Counted from the first letter of the stretch, positions 1-7,890 are shown. The stretch: DNA of 17,168 bases from an uncultured Eubacteriales bacterium (GCA_900548615.1 URKW01000043.1:1-17168), one strand, 5' to 3'. The notes: generated from the letters alone by a model not told the origin. Numbers and translations: made by a program.

Positions 1-105
1 GATGCGGCGGCGGGAAAAGTTGCATCCCCGGCATCTCGCTCCGCCTTGGGACGGAGGGAGAAAGTGTTGCAGATTCTGTAATTTTGATAGAGGAGGAACA
101 ACATT
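1..105. other. Leader upstream of acsB
   Basis: No convincing gene end is visible. All three forward frames were read: one stops at 79-81, one stops at 107-109 overlapping the acsB start as ATGA, and neither tail resembles a known protein end. A short inverted repeat CTCCG/CGGAG (39-43 with 52-56) has no T-run after it, so it is not an intrinsic terminator. No good -35/-10 pair is seen, so acsB is probably read from a promoter or operon beginning outside the window. The ribosome site AGGAGGA (91-97) lies 8 bases before the acsB ATG. Confidence 0.5.
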
Positions 106-2241
106 ATGAGCGTATTGACCGACCTGATCTATGGTGGTTCCAACGCCGTGGCCGGCCTGACGGAAGGTGCCGTCAACGACGCGATCGCCAAATACGGCGC
201 AGACAAGGAGATCGCATTCCCTGATACCGCGTATTTTTTTCCCACCATTTACGCCGCCACCGGCGTGAAGGTGAAAACACTGGGCGACCTGCCCGCCTGC
301 GTAGGCGTACTGAAAAGCCTGATCACCAACCAGGAGGATCTGGGTCAGGCGCTGAACGCCGGTCTTGCTACCGCTGTGGGCGCTGAAATTCTCGAGGGTC
401 TGAAGTTCGTGGAGCCCAAGGACGCCTATGAGGAAGCCACGGTTCCCGGCATCGGCTTCGTGCCCGATCCCATCATCCGTTCTCTGGGCGTGCCGCTGGT
501 CACCGGCGATATCCCCGGCGTGGCCGTGGTGCTGGGCAAGGCCGAGAATCCTGAGGACACCGTGAAGGTGGTCAAGGACTATCAGTCCAAGGGCATCATG
601 ACCTTCATGGTGGGCGACGTCATCGAGCAGTGCGCCGAGGGCGGCGTGAAGATGGGCCTTGAGTTCCGCGTGATCCCCCTGGGTCATGACGTGACCGCCG
701 TCATCCACGTCGTCACCGTGGCCATCCGCGCGGCGCTGATCTTCGGCAACGTGCAGCCCGGCGACCTGCCCGGCCTGCTGGCCTATACCAAGGAGCGCGT
801 GCCCGCCTTCGTCAACACCTTCGGCGCTATCGACAGCGTGGTGGTCTCCGCCGGCGCCGGCGCTATCGCGCTGGGCTTCCCTGTGGTGGTGGACATTGAT
901 CTGGGCGAGAATCAGGTGCCCGGCGCACTGGAGTCCGTGCTGGATCACAGCGAGACCGTGAAGCGCTCTCTGGAGCTGCGGAACATTAAGATCAAGTCCA
1001 AGGATCTGCCCATCCCCGTGGCCTTCTCCGCCGCGTTCGAGGGCGAGATCATCCGCAAGGCCGACGTGAAGGCTGAGTTCTGGTCCGCCAAGAATCCCAC
1101 CTGCGAGCTGGTTCTCATGAAGGACGCCGATCAGGTGGAGGATCACAAGATCACCCTCATCGGCCCGGATATCGACTCCGGCGATCTGGAGTACGCCATG
1201 GGCACCTTTATCGAGGTGTACGGCAAGAAGATGCAGGCGGACTTCGAGTCTGTTATCGAGCGTAAGATCCACGCCTGGTTCAACTACATGGAGGGCGTGA
1301 TGCATACCGGTCAGCGCAATCTGCTGCGTGTTCGTGTGTCCAATGACGCCTTTGAAAAGGGCCTGCGGATGAAGGACTTCGGCGAGGTGCTGTACCACAT
1401 GATCATGGACGAGTTCGACACCGTGGTGGATAAGTGCCAGATCACCCTGATCACCGACCCGGCCGAGACCAAAAAGCTGCTGGAGGAGCAGGCCATGCCC
1501 CGCTATAACATGCGTGACGACCGTCTGGCCTCCATGTCCGACGAGTCCGTGGATCAGTTCTATACCTGCATCCTGTGCCAGTCCTTCGCGCCCGCTCACT
1601 GCTGCGTGGTGACGCCTGAGCGTCTGGGCCTGTGCGGCGCGGTGTCCTGGCTGGACGCCAAGGCCACCTATGAGCTGAACCCCAACGGCCCCTCCCAGCC
1701 TATCGACAAGGTGGGCTGCCTGGACGAGCGCACCGGCTCCTATGAGTCCGTCAACGAGATGGTGAAGAACGCCACCCACGGCGCGGTGGAGTCCGTCACC
1801 CTGTACTCCATCCTGGAGGATCCCATGACCTCCTGCGGCTGCTTCGAGTGCATCTGCGGTATCGAGCCCATGTCCAACGGCTTTATCGTGGTGAACCGCG
1901 AGTACAGCGGCACCACCCCCGTGGGCATGACCTTCGGCGAGCTGGCTTCCTGTACCGGCGGCGGCGTCCAGACCCCCGGCTATATGGGCCATGGCCGCCA
2001 CTTCATCGCCTCCAAGAAGTTCATTCACGCCGAGGGCGGCATCGAGCGTATCGTGTGGATGCCCAAGGAGCTGAAGGACGACGTGGCAGAGCGGCTGAAC
2101 AAGACCGCCAAGGAGCTGTATGGCATCGACAACTTCAGCGATATGATCGCCGACGAGACCATCTGCACCGACTGCGACGAGCTGATGAACTTCCTGACGG
2201 AGAAGAATCATCCTGTGCTGGGCATGGAGCCCCTGATGTAA
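106..2241 (+). CDS. acsB: Acetyl-CoA synthase, catalytic subunit of the CODH/ACS complex
   Basis: The 711-residue cytoplasmic enzyme makes acetyl-CoA from CO, CoA and the methyl group carried by the corrinoid iron-sulfur protein. It closely follows the Moorella AcsB pattern as I remember it. The cubane cysteines of the A cluster are C488, C491, C500 and C510, with the same 3-9-10 spacing. The Cys-Gly-Cys that holds the distal nickel is C577-G578-C579. F494 sits in the QSFAP motif, where the Moorella enzyme has its gating Phe. The protein is about 18 residues shorter than the 729-residue Moorella enzyme, apparently at the N-terminus, which in bacteria contacts CODH. Extra cysteines C499, C582 and C584 lie beside the A-cluster ligands. 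The start is fixed by AGGAGGA at 91-97. It is the first complete gene of the cluster and a hairpin follows its stop. Confidence 0.97.
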   Translation: MSVLTDLIYGGSNAVAGLTEGAVNDAIAKYGADKEIAFPDTAYFFPTIYAATGVKVKTLGDLPACVGVLKSLITNQEDLGQALNAGLATAVGAEILEGLKFVEPKDAYEEATVPGIGFVPDPIIRSLGVPLVTGDIPGVAVVLGKAENPEDTVKVVKDYQSKGIMTFMVGDVIEQCAEGGVKMGLEFRVIPLGHDVTAVIHVVTVAIRAALIFGNVQPGDLPGLLAYTKERVPAFVNTFGAIDSVVVSAGAGAIALGFPVVVDIDLGENQVPGALESVLDHSETVKRSLELRNIKIKSKDLPIPVAFSAAFEGEIIRKADVKAEFWSAKNPTCELVLMKDADQVEDHKITLIGPDIDSGDLEYAMGTFIEVYGKKMQADFESVIERKIHAWFNYMEGVMHTGQRNLLRVRVSNDAFEKGLRMKDFGEVLYHMIMDEFDTVVDKCQITLITDPAETKKLLEEQAMPRYNMRDDRLASMSDESVDQFYTCILCQSFAPAHCCVVTPERLGLCGAVSWLDAKATYELNPNGPSQPIDKVGCLDERTGSYESVNEMVKNATHGAVESVTLYSILEDPMTSCGCFECICGIEPMSNGFIVVNREYSGTTPVGMTFGELASCTGGGVQTPGYMGHGRHFIASKKFIHAEGGIERIVWMPKELKDDVAERLNKTAKELYGIDNFSDMIADETICTDCDELMNFLTEKNHPVLGMEPLM

Positions 2242-2251
2242 CCCATCCATG

Positions 2252-2281
2252 CTGTGGGGACGGCCCACGCCGCCCCCACAG
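2252..2281 (+). promoter_or_regulatory. Intercistronic hairpin after acsB
   Basis: CTGTGGGG (2252-2259) pairs perfectly with CCCCACAG (2274-2281). After one A/C mismatch, CGG/CCG (2261-2263 with 2270-2272) extends the stem, leaving a 6-base loop. It begins 11 bases after the acsB stop and has no T-run, so a full terminator is unlikely. Such hairpins commonly protect the upstream message from 3' exonucleases or cause partial attenuation. Either would fit a need for much more AcsB than of the downstream activator. The structure is seen; its role is inferred. Confidence 0.55.
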
Positions 2282-2307
2282 AGAAACGCGACCCCAAGGA
2301 GAACGAT

Positions 2308-4239
2308 ATGTATCAGGTCATCTTTACCTTTGAAAACGGCGCGACGCCGGTGACAGCCACCGCCGCGCCCGGCGAAACGCTGCTGGAAACGGCACGCGCC
2401 GCCAACGTAGCCATCGACGCGCCCTGCTCCGGCAACGGCTCCTGCGGCAAGTGCCGCGTGAAGCTGCTGGAGGGCACCGTGGAGGGCCTGCAGACCAGCC
2501 ACATCACCGACGAGGATTACGCCGCCGGTTGGCGTCTCAGCTGTGCCAGCAAGGTCAGCTCCGACGTGACCGTGATGGTGCCGGATATTGCTTCCGCCTA
2601 CCAGAGCCGCATGAAGACCGCCGATCTGTCCACCGGCGAGGAGGTGGCCATCTTCACCCGGCTGGAGGAGGATCTGAAGGCGGCGGGGGTGGATTTCAGC
2701 AACGACTTCATGGAGACGGAGGTCACCATGGAGGAGCCCACGCTGGAGGACACCATGCCCGATACCGAGCGGCTGACCATGGCGCTGGAGGGTGCGCTGG
2801 GCTGCGATAAGGTATGCCTGAGCTATCCCACGGTACATAAGCTGGCCCGGGTGCTGCGCCAGAGCGGCTTCCATGTGGCTGTGGCGGGAACGCTGAAGGA
2901 CGGCGTGTTCCATGCCATGGATGTGCGGAATGCCAACGAGCCCCAGCCTATGTGCGGGCTGGCTATCGATATCGGCACCACCACCGTTTCGGCGGTGATC
3001 ACCGACCTGAAAACCGGCAGGCTGCTGGCCAAGGGCAGCGGCGGCAACGGCCAGATCCGCTATGGCGCGGACGTGATCAACCGCATCGTGGAGCAGGGCC
3101 GGAAAGGCGGTGTGGAGCGCTTGCAGAAGGCCATCGTGGAGGAGACGCTGCAGCCCTTAACGCGGGCGCTGTGCGCCAGCGCCAAGGTGGACGCCGACCG
3201 TATCCTGCGGTGCTGCGTGGCCTCCAACACCACCATGAACCATCTGCTGCTGGGCGTGGACGCCGATCCCGTCCGCATGGAGCCGTACATTCCTACGTTC
3301 TTCCACTGGGACGGCCTGAAGGCCGGGGATATCCGCTTTGTGGCCAACCCTGACGCCAAGGTGGTGCTGGCACCCAATATCGGCTCCTATGTGGGCGGTG
3401 ATATCACCGCCGGTACGCTGACCAGCCGCATCTGGGACAAGGACGAGTTCTCCCTGTTCATCGATCTGGGCACCAACGGCGAGATCGTGTTCGGCAACCG
3501 GGACTTCATGATGTCCTGCGCCTGCTCCGCAGGCCCCGCCTTTGAGGGCGGCGACATTTCCTGCGGTATGCGGGCCACCGACGGCGCGGTAGAGGCCGTG
3601 ACCATCGACCGGGAGACGCTGGAGCCTACGTTGTCCATCGTGGGCAAGGAGGGCCAGAAGCCGGTGGGTATCTGCGGAAGCGGCATCATCGACGTGATCG
3701 CCGAGCTGTACCGCACCTCCGCCATCTCCGCCAAGGGCCACTTTGTGCGGGAGAATCGCCGCATCCTCCGGGATGAGCACGGCATGGGTCGCTACGTGCT
3801 GGCTTTCAGCAACGAGAGCGACACCGGCCGGGAGATCGCCATTACCGAGGTGGATATCGAGTGCTTCATCCGGGCCAAGGGCGCCATTTTCTCCGCCATC
3901 CACATTATGCTGTCCTCGCTGGACATGGACGTGTCCGTGCTGGAGCATATCTACGTGGCGGGCGGTATCGGCAGCGGCATCAATATGGAGAACGCCGTGC
4001 GCATCGGCATGTTCCCGGATGTGGATCGCGCGCTGTTCCAGTACATCGGCAACTCCTCGCTGGCGGGCGCTTACGCGCTGGTGCTGTCCAATGCGGCAGA
4101 GGAGAAGGTACACGAACTGGCCAGCAACATGACGTATCTGGAGCTGTCCACCGAGCCGAAGTATATGGAGGAATTCGTGGCGGCCTGCTTCCTGCCCCAT
4201 ACCAACAAGGAGCTATTCCCGTCCAGCGTACAGGAGTGA
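2308..4239 (+). CDS. acsV: Corrinoid iron-sulfur protein reductive activator (RACo/AcsV type)
   Basis: This 643-residue protein is probably the ATP-driven activator that returns accidentally oxidised Co(II) corrinoid iron-sulfur protein to Co(I) in the Wood-Ljungdahl methyl branch. The N-terminus is a plant-type 2Fe-2S ferredoxin domain: C40, C46 and C49 (C-x5-C-x2-C) plus C79. After a linker, an ASKHA-type ATPase (DUF4445 family) starts near residue 217, with phosphate motif DIGTTT (D221-T226) and a second motif DLGTNGE (386-392). A GSG-containing adenosine-binding motif (ICGSGIID) follows. An upstream in-frame GTG at 2254 would add 18 residues, but ATG 2308 is preferred: AAGGAGAA lies at 2296-2303 and the ferredoxin fold begins at once. 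Its place directly after acsB supports the corrinoid protein as partner, rather than a methyltransferase of another pathway. The symbol follows acetogen usage. Confidence 0.88.
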   Translation: MYQVIFTFENGATPVTATAAPGETLLETARAANVAIDAPCSGNGSCGKCRVKLLEGTVEGLQTSHITDEDYAAGWRLSCASKVSSDVTVMVPDIASAYQSRMKTADLSTGEEVAIFTRLEEDLKAAGVDFSNDFMETEVTMEEPTLEDTMPDTERLTMALEGALGCDKVCLSYPTVHKLARVLRQSGFHVAVAGTLKDGVFHAMDVRNANEPQPMCGLAIDIGTTTVSAVITDLKTGRLLAKGSGGNGQIRYGADVINRIVEQGRKGGVERLQKAIVEETLQPLTRALCASAKVDADRILRCCVASNTTMNHLLLGVDADPVRMEPYIPTFFHWDGLKAGDIRFVANPDAKVVLAPNIGSYVGGDITAGTLTSRIWDKDEFSLFIDLGTNGEIVFGNRDFMMSCACSAGPAFEGGDISCGMRATDGAVEAVTIDRETLEPTLSIVGKEGQKPVGICGSGIIDVIAELYRTSAISAKGHFVRENRRILRDEHGMGRYVLAFSNESDTGREIAITEVDIECFIRAKGAIFSAIHIMLSSLDMDVSVLEHIYVAGGIGSGINMENAVRIGMFPDVDRALFQYIGNSSLAGAYALVLSNAAEEKVHELASNMTYLELSTEPKYMEEFVAACFLPHTNKELFPSSVQE

Positions 4240-4242
4240 CCG

Positions 4243-4866
4243 ATGGAGATACAAAACAACAAGGAAGAAGTGCCGTTTTCCCACTATCTGGCACTTTTTG
4301 GGAAGCTTGACCCACGGGAAGCGGCGGCGCGCTGCGGCGTTTCCTTCGAGAACGGCTGCTTTACCCTGCGGCTGCTGAACGCCGAATACCGCGTCGCGTG
4401 GCCGGAATACGCCATCACGGCGGATCGGGAGGACGCCTTTGCGCTGACGAACCTGCCTTGCCAGACCTTTCTGCTGCGGTATCTGCTGGAGGGAAAGCAG
4501 GCGGCGCTGTCGCTGGGCTATAAGACCTTCCGGGAGATGCCCTGGGGCGAGCTGTACATCACGCCCTATACGGGCCGCTGCCTGACCCGGGCAGCCTTCA
4601 CCTTCGGCACGCAGGTGCCTGCCTTCACCGCCGCCTGTGAGCGGATGGGCGGAGAAAAGCTGTCTCACGGGGACGCGGGCTATGGCTTCGCGTTTCTGGG
4701 GGGCTACCGGATGCAGATCATGATCTACGCCGGGGACGAGGAATTCCCGCCCTCCAGCCAGATCCTGTATTCCGACAACTTCGCCGACGGATTCTCGGCG
4801 GAGGATCGCGTGGTGGCGGGGGATATTCTGATCTCCGCCATCCGACAAGAGATGAAAAGGAAATAA
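4243..4866 (+). CDS. DUF3786 family protein
   Basis: This 207-residue soluble protein has no signal peptide or membrane segment. The C-terminal part (about residues 155-205) has the DUF3786 hallmark, an aromatic/aliphatic strand followed by GDEEFPPSSQILY and a helix beginning near AEDRVVAG. No catalytic residue set is obvious, and I know of no established function for the family. The start ATG lies 3 bases after the acsV stop, and its ribosome site AGGAG (4232-4236) is inside the last codons of acsV, so translation is probably coupled. Its position between the corrinoid activator and a chaperone-like gene suggests a role in assembly or cofactor handling of the acetyl-CoA synthase system. That is inference only. 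Confidence 0.75.
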   Translation: MEIQNNKEEVPFSHYLALFGKLDPREAAARCGVSFENGCFTLRLLNAEYRVAWPEYAITADREDAFALTNLPCQTFLLRYLLEGKQAALSLGYKTFREMPWGELYITPYTGRCLTRAAFTFGTQVPAFTAACERMGGEKLSHGDAGYGFAFLGGYRMQIMIYAGDEEFPPSSQILYSDNFADGFSAEDRVVAGDILISAIRQEMKRK

Positions 4867-4872
4867 AGTAGC

Positions 4873-5814
4873 ATGAGTTTTACCTATCTGAACCTGCAGG
4901 GCAAGCTGGAGCACGTGACGGCCACGGCTGAGGATATCGAGCGCCAGTTACAGCGGCTTTTGCAGGCCAACCCCCGCATTATCCCCGTCACCGGACGGGC
5001 CGCCGCACTGGGCGACGAGCTGGTGCTGGACTACGCCGGATTTTCCGAGGGCGTCCAGTTCCCCGGCGGCACCGCCGAAAAACAGACCCTGACCCTGGGC
5101 AGCGGCATGTTTATCCCCGGCTTCGAGGAGCAGCTGGTGGGCGCCAACATCGGCGACGATGTGACCGTCACCGTCACGTTCCCAACCGAGTATCACGCCC
5201 CAGAGCTGGCGGGCAAGAACGCCGAGTTCCGCTGCCATGTTCACGAGATCCGTACCCATGACAGCTACCAGCTGGACGACACCTTCGCCAAGGAGATCGG
5301 CCAGTGCGAGAACATGGAGCAGATGCGCGAGAACATGGGCAAGGCTTTGCAGGACTACTACAACCAGCGGGCCGAGCAGGAGCTGCGCTGGCAGCTGATG
5401 CATCAGGCCGCCGCCACCGTGGAGGAGCAGCCCACCGACGAGGAGCTGGATCGCATGGTGGAGGCCCAGATGGAGACCCTGACCGCCCAGCTGGCCCAGA
5501 AGGGGCTGACGCTGGAGGCCTACTGTCAGTTCACCGGCAGCGATGAAAAGAAGCTGCGGGAGGATATGCGGCCTGACGCGCTGGAGGCTTTCCGCACCCA
5601 GAAGGCGGTGGAAAAGATTGCCCAGCTGGAGAACCTGACCGTCACCGACGAGGAGATGGACGCCGCCATCCAGCGCATCTGCGCTGACAACCACATGAGC
5701 GCCGAGGATCTCAAGCCCTATTTCGACAACGGCTTTTTGACCGTTGTCCGCCAGCAGATGCTGCGGGACAAGGCCACCGAGGTGGTGCGCCGCAGCGCCC
5801 AAATCACCCAGTGA
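4873..5814 (+). CDS. Trigger-factor-like FKBP prolyl isomerase/chaperone lacking the ribosome-binding domain
   Basis: The 313-residue protein aligns by eye with the second and third domains of trigger factor. The linker strand and an FKBP-type prolyl isomerase domain (about residues 44-127, with GDELVLDY and PGFEEQLVGANIGD) are followed by the helical chaperone domain (about 135-310, with LDDTFAKEIG, LTLEAYCQFTG and VTDEEMDAAI). The roughly 110-residue N-terminal domain carrying the ribosome-docking loop is absent; only about 15 unrelated residues precede the linker. The gene follows DUF3786 by 6 bases. The ribosome site is weak (AAAAGG, 4855-4860), suggesting coupling to the upstream gene. 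There is no lipobox or signal peptide, so it should act in the cytosol after release from the ribosome. Standard trigger factor is about 425-450 residues. A dedicated folding helper for enzymes of this operon is a plausible inference. Confidence 0.85.
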   Translation: MSFTYLNLQGKLEHVTATAEDIERQLQRLLQANPRIIPVTGRAAALGDELVLDYAGFSEGVQFPGGTAEKQTLTLGSGMFIPGFEEQLVGANIGDDVTVTVTFPTEYHAPELAGKNAEFRCHVHEIRTHDSYQLDDTFAKEIGQCENMEQMRENMGKALQDYYNQRAEQELRWQLMHQAAATVEEQPTDEELDRMVEAQMETLTAQLAQKGLTLEAYCQFTGSDEKKLREDMRPDALEAFRTQKAVEKIAQLENLTVTDEEMDAAIQRICADNHMSAEDLKPYFDNGFLTVVRQQMLRDKATEVVRRSAQITQ

Positions 5815-5818
5815 TCCC

Positions 5819-5838
5819 CCGGCGTTGAGGGACGCCGG
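5819..5838 (+). promoter_or_regulatory. Small hairpin between chaperone gene and fhs
   Basis: CCGGCGT (5819-5825) pairs with ACGCCGG (5832-5838) around a 6-base loop, starting 4 bases after the stop of the upstream gene. No T-run follows, so it is more likely an mRNA processing or stability element than a terminator. Confidence 0.4.
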
Positions 5839-5852
5839 AAGAAAGATATATT
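5825..5852 (+). promoter_or_regulatory. fhs: Possible weak sigma-A promoter before fhs
   Basis: TTGAGG (5825-5830) is followed after 16 bases by TATATT (5847-5852), with an overlapping alternative -10 TATTAT at 5849-5854. The AT-rich patch stands out in GC-rich surroundings and sits about 40 bases before the fhs start. It overlaps the small hairpin, so it could instead be only a spacer. Confidence 0.35.
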
Positions 5853-5891
5853 ATTTCAGGGACAACCTGAGGATAACAAGGAGGAACTACC

Positions 5892-7700
5892 ATGGCAATC
5901 GAATTCAAAGACGGCAAGTATGTTGACGCTAACGGCCACGTGACGCTGGATCCCACCATCTACAAGGATTGGCAGATCGCGGAGGAGGCGGAAAAGGCGC
6001 TGCCTCCTGTGGATTACTTCCGCGAGAAGCTGGGCCTGCTGCCTGAGGAGATCATCCCCTATGGCAAAACCCCCAAGATCGACTTTATCAAGGTCATGAA
6101 CCGCCTGAAGGATAAGCCCGACGGCAAGTTCATCGAAGTGACCGCTATCACCCCCACCCCCTTTGGCGAGGGTAAGTCCACCGTGTCTCTGGGCCTGATC
6201 GAAGGTCTGGGCAAGCTGGGTCTGAACGTGGGCGGCGCGCTGCGTCAGCCCTCCGGCGGCCCCACCATGAACGTCAAGGGTACTGCTGCCGGCGGCGGCA
6301 ACGCCCTGCTGATGCCCATGACCGAGTTCTCTCTGGGTCTGACCGGCGACATCAACGACATTATGAACGCCCACAACCTGGCCATGGTGGCCCTGAACGC
6401 CCGTATGCAGCACGAGCGCAACAACAACGACGAGTGGCTGGCCGCCAAGGGCCTGAAGCGTCTGGACATCGACCCCAAGCGCATTGAGATGGGCTGGGTC
6501 ATGGACTTCTGCGCCCAGGGTCTGCGCAACATCATTATCGGTATCGGCGGCCGTCTGGACGGCTTCATGATGGAGTCCAAGTTCGGCATCGCCGTGGGCT
6601 CCGAGCTGATGGCTATTCTGGCTGTGGCCCGCGACCTGAAGGATCTGCGCGAGCGTATCGGCAAGATCGTGGTGGCCTATTCCCGCAGCGGCGAGCCCGT
6701 CACCTGCGAGGATCTGGAGGTTGCCGGCGCCATGACTGCGTGGATGCGCAACACCATCAACCCCACCATGTGCTACTCCGTGGAGCACCAGCCCGTTCTG
6801 GTCCACGCCGGCCCCTTCGCCAACATCGCCATCGGCCAGTCCTCCGTCATCGCCGACCGTCTGGCCCTGAAGCTGTTTGACTACCATGTCACCGAGTCCG
6901 GCTTCGCCGCCGATATCGGCTTCGAGAAGTTCTGGAACGTCAAGACCCGCCTCAGCGGCCTGACTCCCAACGTGTCCGTGCTGGTGGCTACCGTCCGCGC
7001 CCTGAAGATGCACGGCGGCGGCCCGAAGGTCACCCCCGGCGCACCGCTGCCCAAGGAGTACACCGAGGAGAATCTGGAGCTGCTGGAGAAGGGCACCTGC
7101 AACCTGTTCCACCACGTGAACACCATCAAGAAGTCCGGCATCAACCCCGTGGTCTGCATCAACCGCTTCTACACCGATACCGACGCCGAGATCGCCCTGC
7201 TGAAGAAGCTGTGCAAGGAGAAGGGCATCCGCTGCGCTGAGTCCAACCATTGGCGCTTCGGCGGCGAGGGCGCTATCGAGCTGGCCAAGACCGTTGTGGA
7301 GGCCTGCGAGGAGCCCGTGGAGGTCAAGTTCCTGTACGATCTGGAGATGCCCCTGCGTCAGCGCGTTGAGCTGATCGCCAAGGAGGTCTACGGCGCGGAC
7401 GGCGTGGATTGGGCGCCTCTGGCGGTGGAGAAGGCCAAGCGCTTCGAGACCGATCCCAAGTACAAGGATTACTGCACCATGATGGTCAAGACCCATCTGT
7501 CCCTGTCCGACGATCCCAGCAAGAAGGGCGTGCCTACCGGTTGGCGTCTGGCCATCCGCGACATTCTGGAGTACGGCGGCGCCAAGTTCCTGTGCCCCAT
7601 GGCCGGTACCATCTCCATGATGCCCGGCACCGCAGCCAACCCCGCCTATCGCCGCATCGACGTGGACACCGAGACCGGCAAGGTCAGCGGTCTGTTCTAA
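5892..7700 (+). CDS. fhs: Formate-tetrahydrofolate ligase, long form
   Basis: The enzyme uses ATP to join formate to tetrahydrofolate, giving 10-formyl-THF, the entry step of the methyl branch. The P-loop PTPFGEGKST (residues 88-97) is clear, followed by QPSGGPTMNVKG, AAGGGNA and VATVRALKMHGG. At 602 residues it is longer than the common 550-560. The QPSGGPT, LTGDIND and MMVKTHLSLSDDP style resembles the long form I remember from Desulfovibrio-type bacteria rather than the classic Moorella form. It begins with about 25 extra N-terminal residues. ATG 5892 is supported by AAGGAGGA (5878-5885). It is the last gene of the first block; a hairpin and then a strong terminator follow. The function is secure, the subclade judgement less so. 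Confidence 0.96.
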   Translation: MAIEFKDGKYVDANGHVTLDPTIYKDWQIAEEAEKALPPVDYFREKLGLLPEEIIPYGKTPKIDFIKVMNRLKDKPDGKFIEVTAITPTPFGEGKSTVSLGLIEGLGKLGLNVGGALRQPSGGPTMNVKGTAAGGGNALLMPMTEFSLGLTGDINDIMNAHNLAMVALNARMQHERNNNDEWLAAKGLKRLDIDPKRIEMGWVMDFCAQGLRNIIIGIGGRLDGFMMESKFGIAVGSELMAILAVARDLKDLRERIGKIVVAYSRSGEPVTCEDLEVAGAMTAWMRNTINPTMCYSVEHQPVLVHAGPFANIAIGQSSVIADRLALKLFDYHVTESGFAADIGFEKFWNVKTRLSGLTPNVSVLVATVRALKMHGGGPKVTPGAPLPKEYTEENLELLEKGTCNLFHHVNTIKKSGINPVVCINRFYTDTDAEIALLKKLCKEKGIRCAESNHWRFGGEGAIELAKTVVEACEEPVEVKFLYDLEMPLRQRVELIAKEVYGADGVDWAPLAVEKAKRFETDPKYKDYCTMMVKTHLSLSDDPSKKGVPTGWRLAIRDILEYGGAKFLCPMAGTISMMPGTAANPAYRRIDVDTETGKVSGLF

Positions 7701-7731
7701 AAAACCGGCATGAAATCTTCGATTTCATGCC
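7699..7731 (-). terminator. Minus-strand intrinsic terminator abutting the fhs stop
   Basis: GGCATGAAATC (7707-7717) and GATTTCATGCC (7721-7731) form a perfect 11-bp stem with a 3-base loop. On the plus strand no T-run follows, but on the minus strand the hairpin is followed by GG and six T (complement of A at 7699-7704). It therefore looks like a terminator for transcription coming from the right, stopping it before it runs antisense through fhs. On the plus strand it may protect the 3' end of the fhs message. Confidence 0.6.
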
Positions 7732-7734
7732 CGG

Positions 7735-7856
7735 AAGGGTTTGCGGTCTGATTGCGCGCCTTTTGCACTTGCTCTTCCTCGCTCCACGGCGCGGATGTGA
7801 ACTCTGCGAGGCTTTTCAGAACGCATTAAGGCTATTTTCGGATACTTAAACACAAG
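7735..7856. other. Structured spacer of unknown role
   Basis: No protein gene is convincing here. The stretch can form competing stems: CGCGCC with GGCGCG (about 7755-7795) and CCTCGC with GCGAGG (about 7778-7811). On the minus strand a 33-codon arginine-rich reading frame starting MRSEKPRR ends just before the terminator at 7699-7731, but it has no ribosome site. It could be a small RNA, a decayed repeat or plain spacer. Confidence 0.3.
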
Positions 7857-7890
7857 AAAGCTCCGGCGGCTTGAAGCCGCCGGAGCTTTT
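7857..7890 (+). terminator. Intrinsic terminator closing the acsB-fhs block
   Basis: A perfect 14-bp stem (7857-7870 with 7876-7889), very GC-rich in its core, has a 5-base loop and ends in TTTT. The left arm begins AAAG, so the element could also work weakly on the minus strand. It separates fhs from the following small gene, which may imply a promoter or readthrough for the second block. Confidence 0.8.

Noticed and set aside
39..56. Hairpin upstream of acsB as a terminator
   Set aside because: Stem of only 5 bp with an 8-base loop and no T-run.
2254..2307. Longer acsV start at GTG 2254
   Set aside because: The added 18 residues cover the intercistronic hairpin and have no ribosome site, whereas ATG 2308 has AAGGAGAA at a good distance.
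5856..7496. 546-codon open frame opposite fhs
   Set aside because: Antisense shadow of a certain gene, rich in Leu, Val, Gly, His and Gln, with no recognisable motif.
7733..7835. 33-codon arginine-rich minus-strand peptide frame (starts MRSEKPRR)
   Set aside because: No ribosome site, no good promoter and odd composition; kept only as part of the spacer description.
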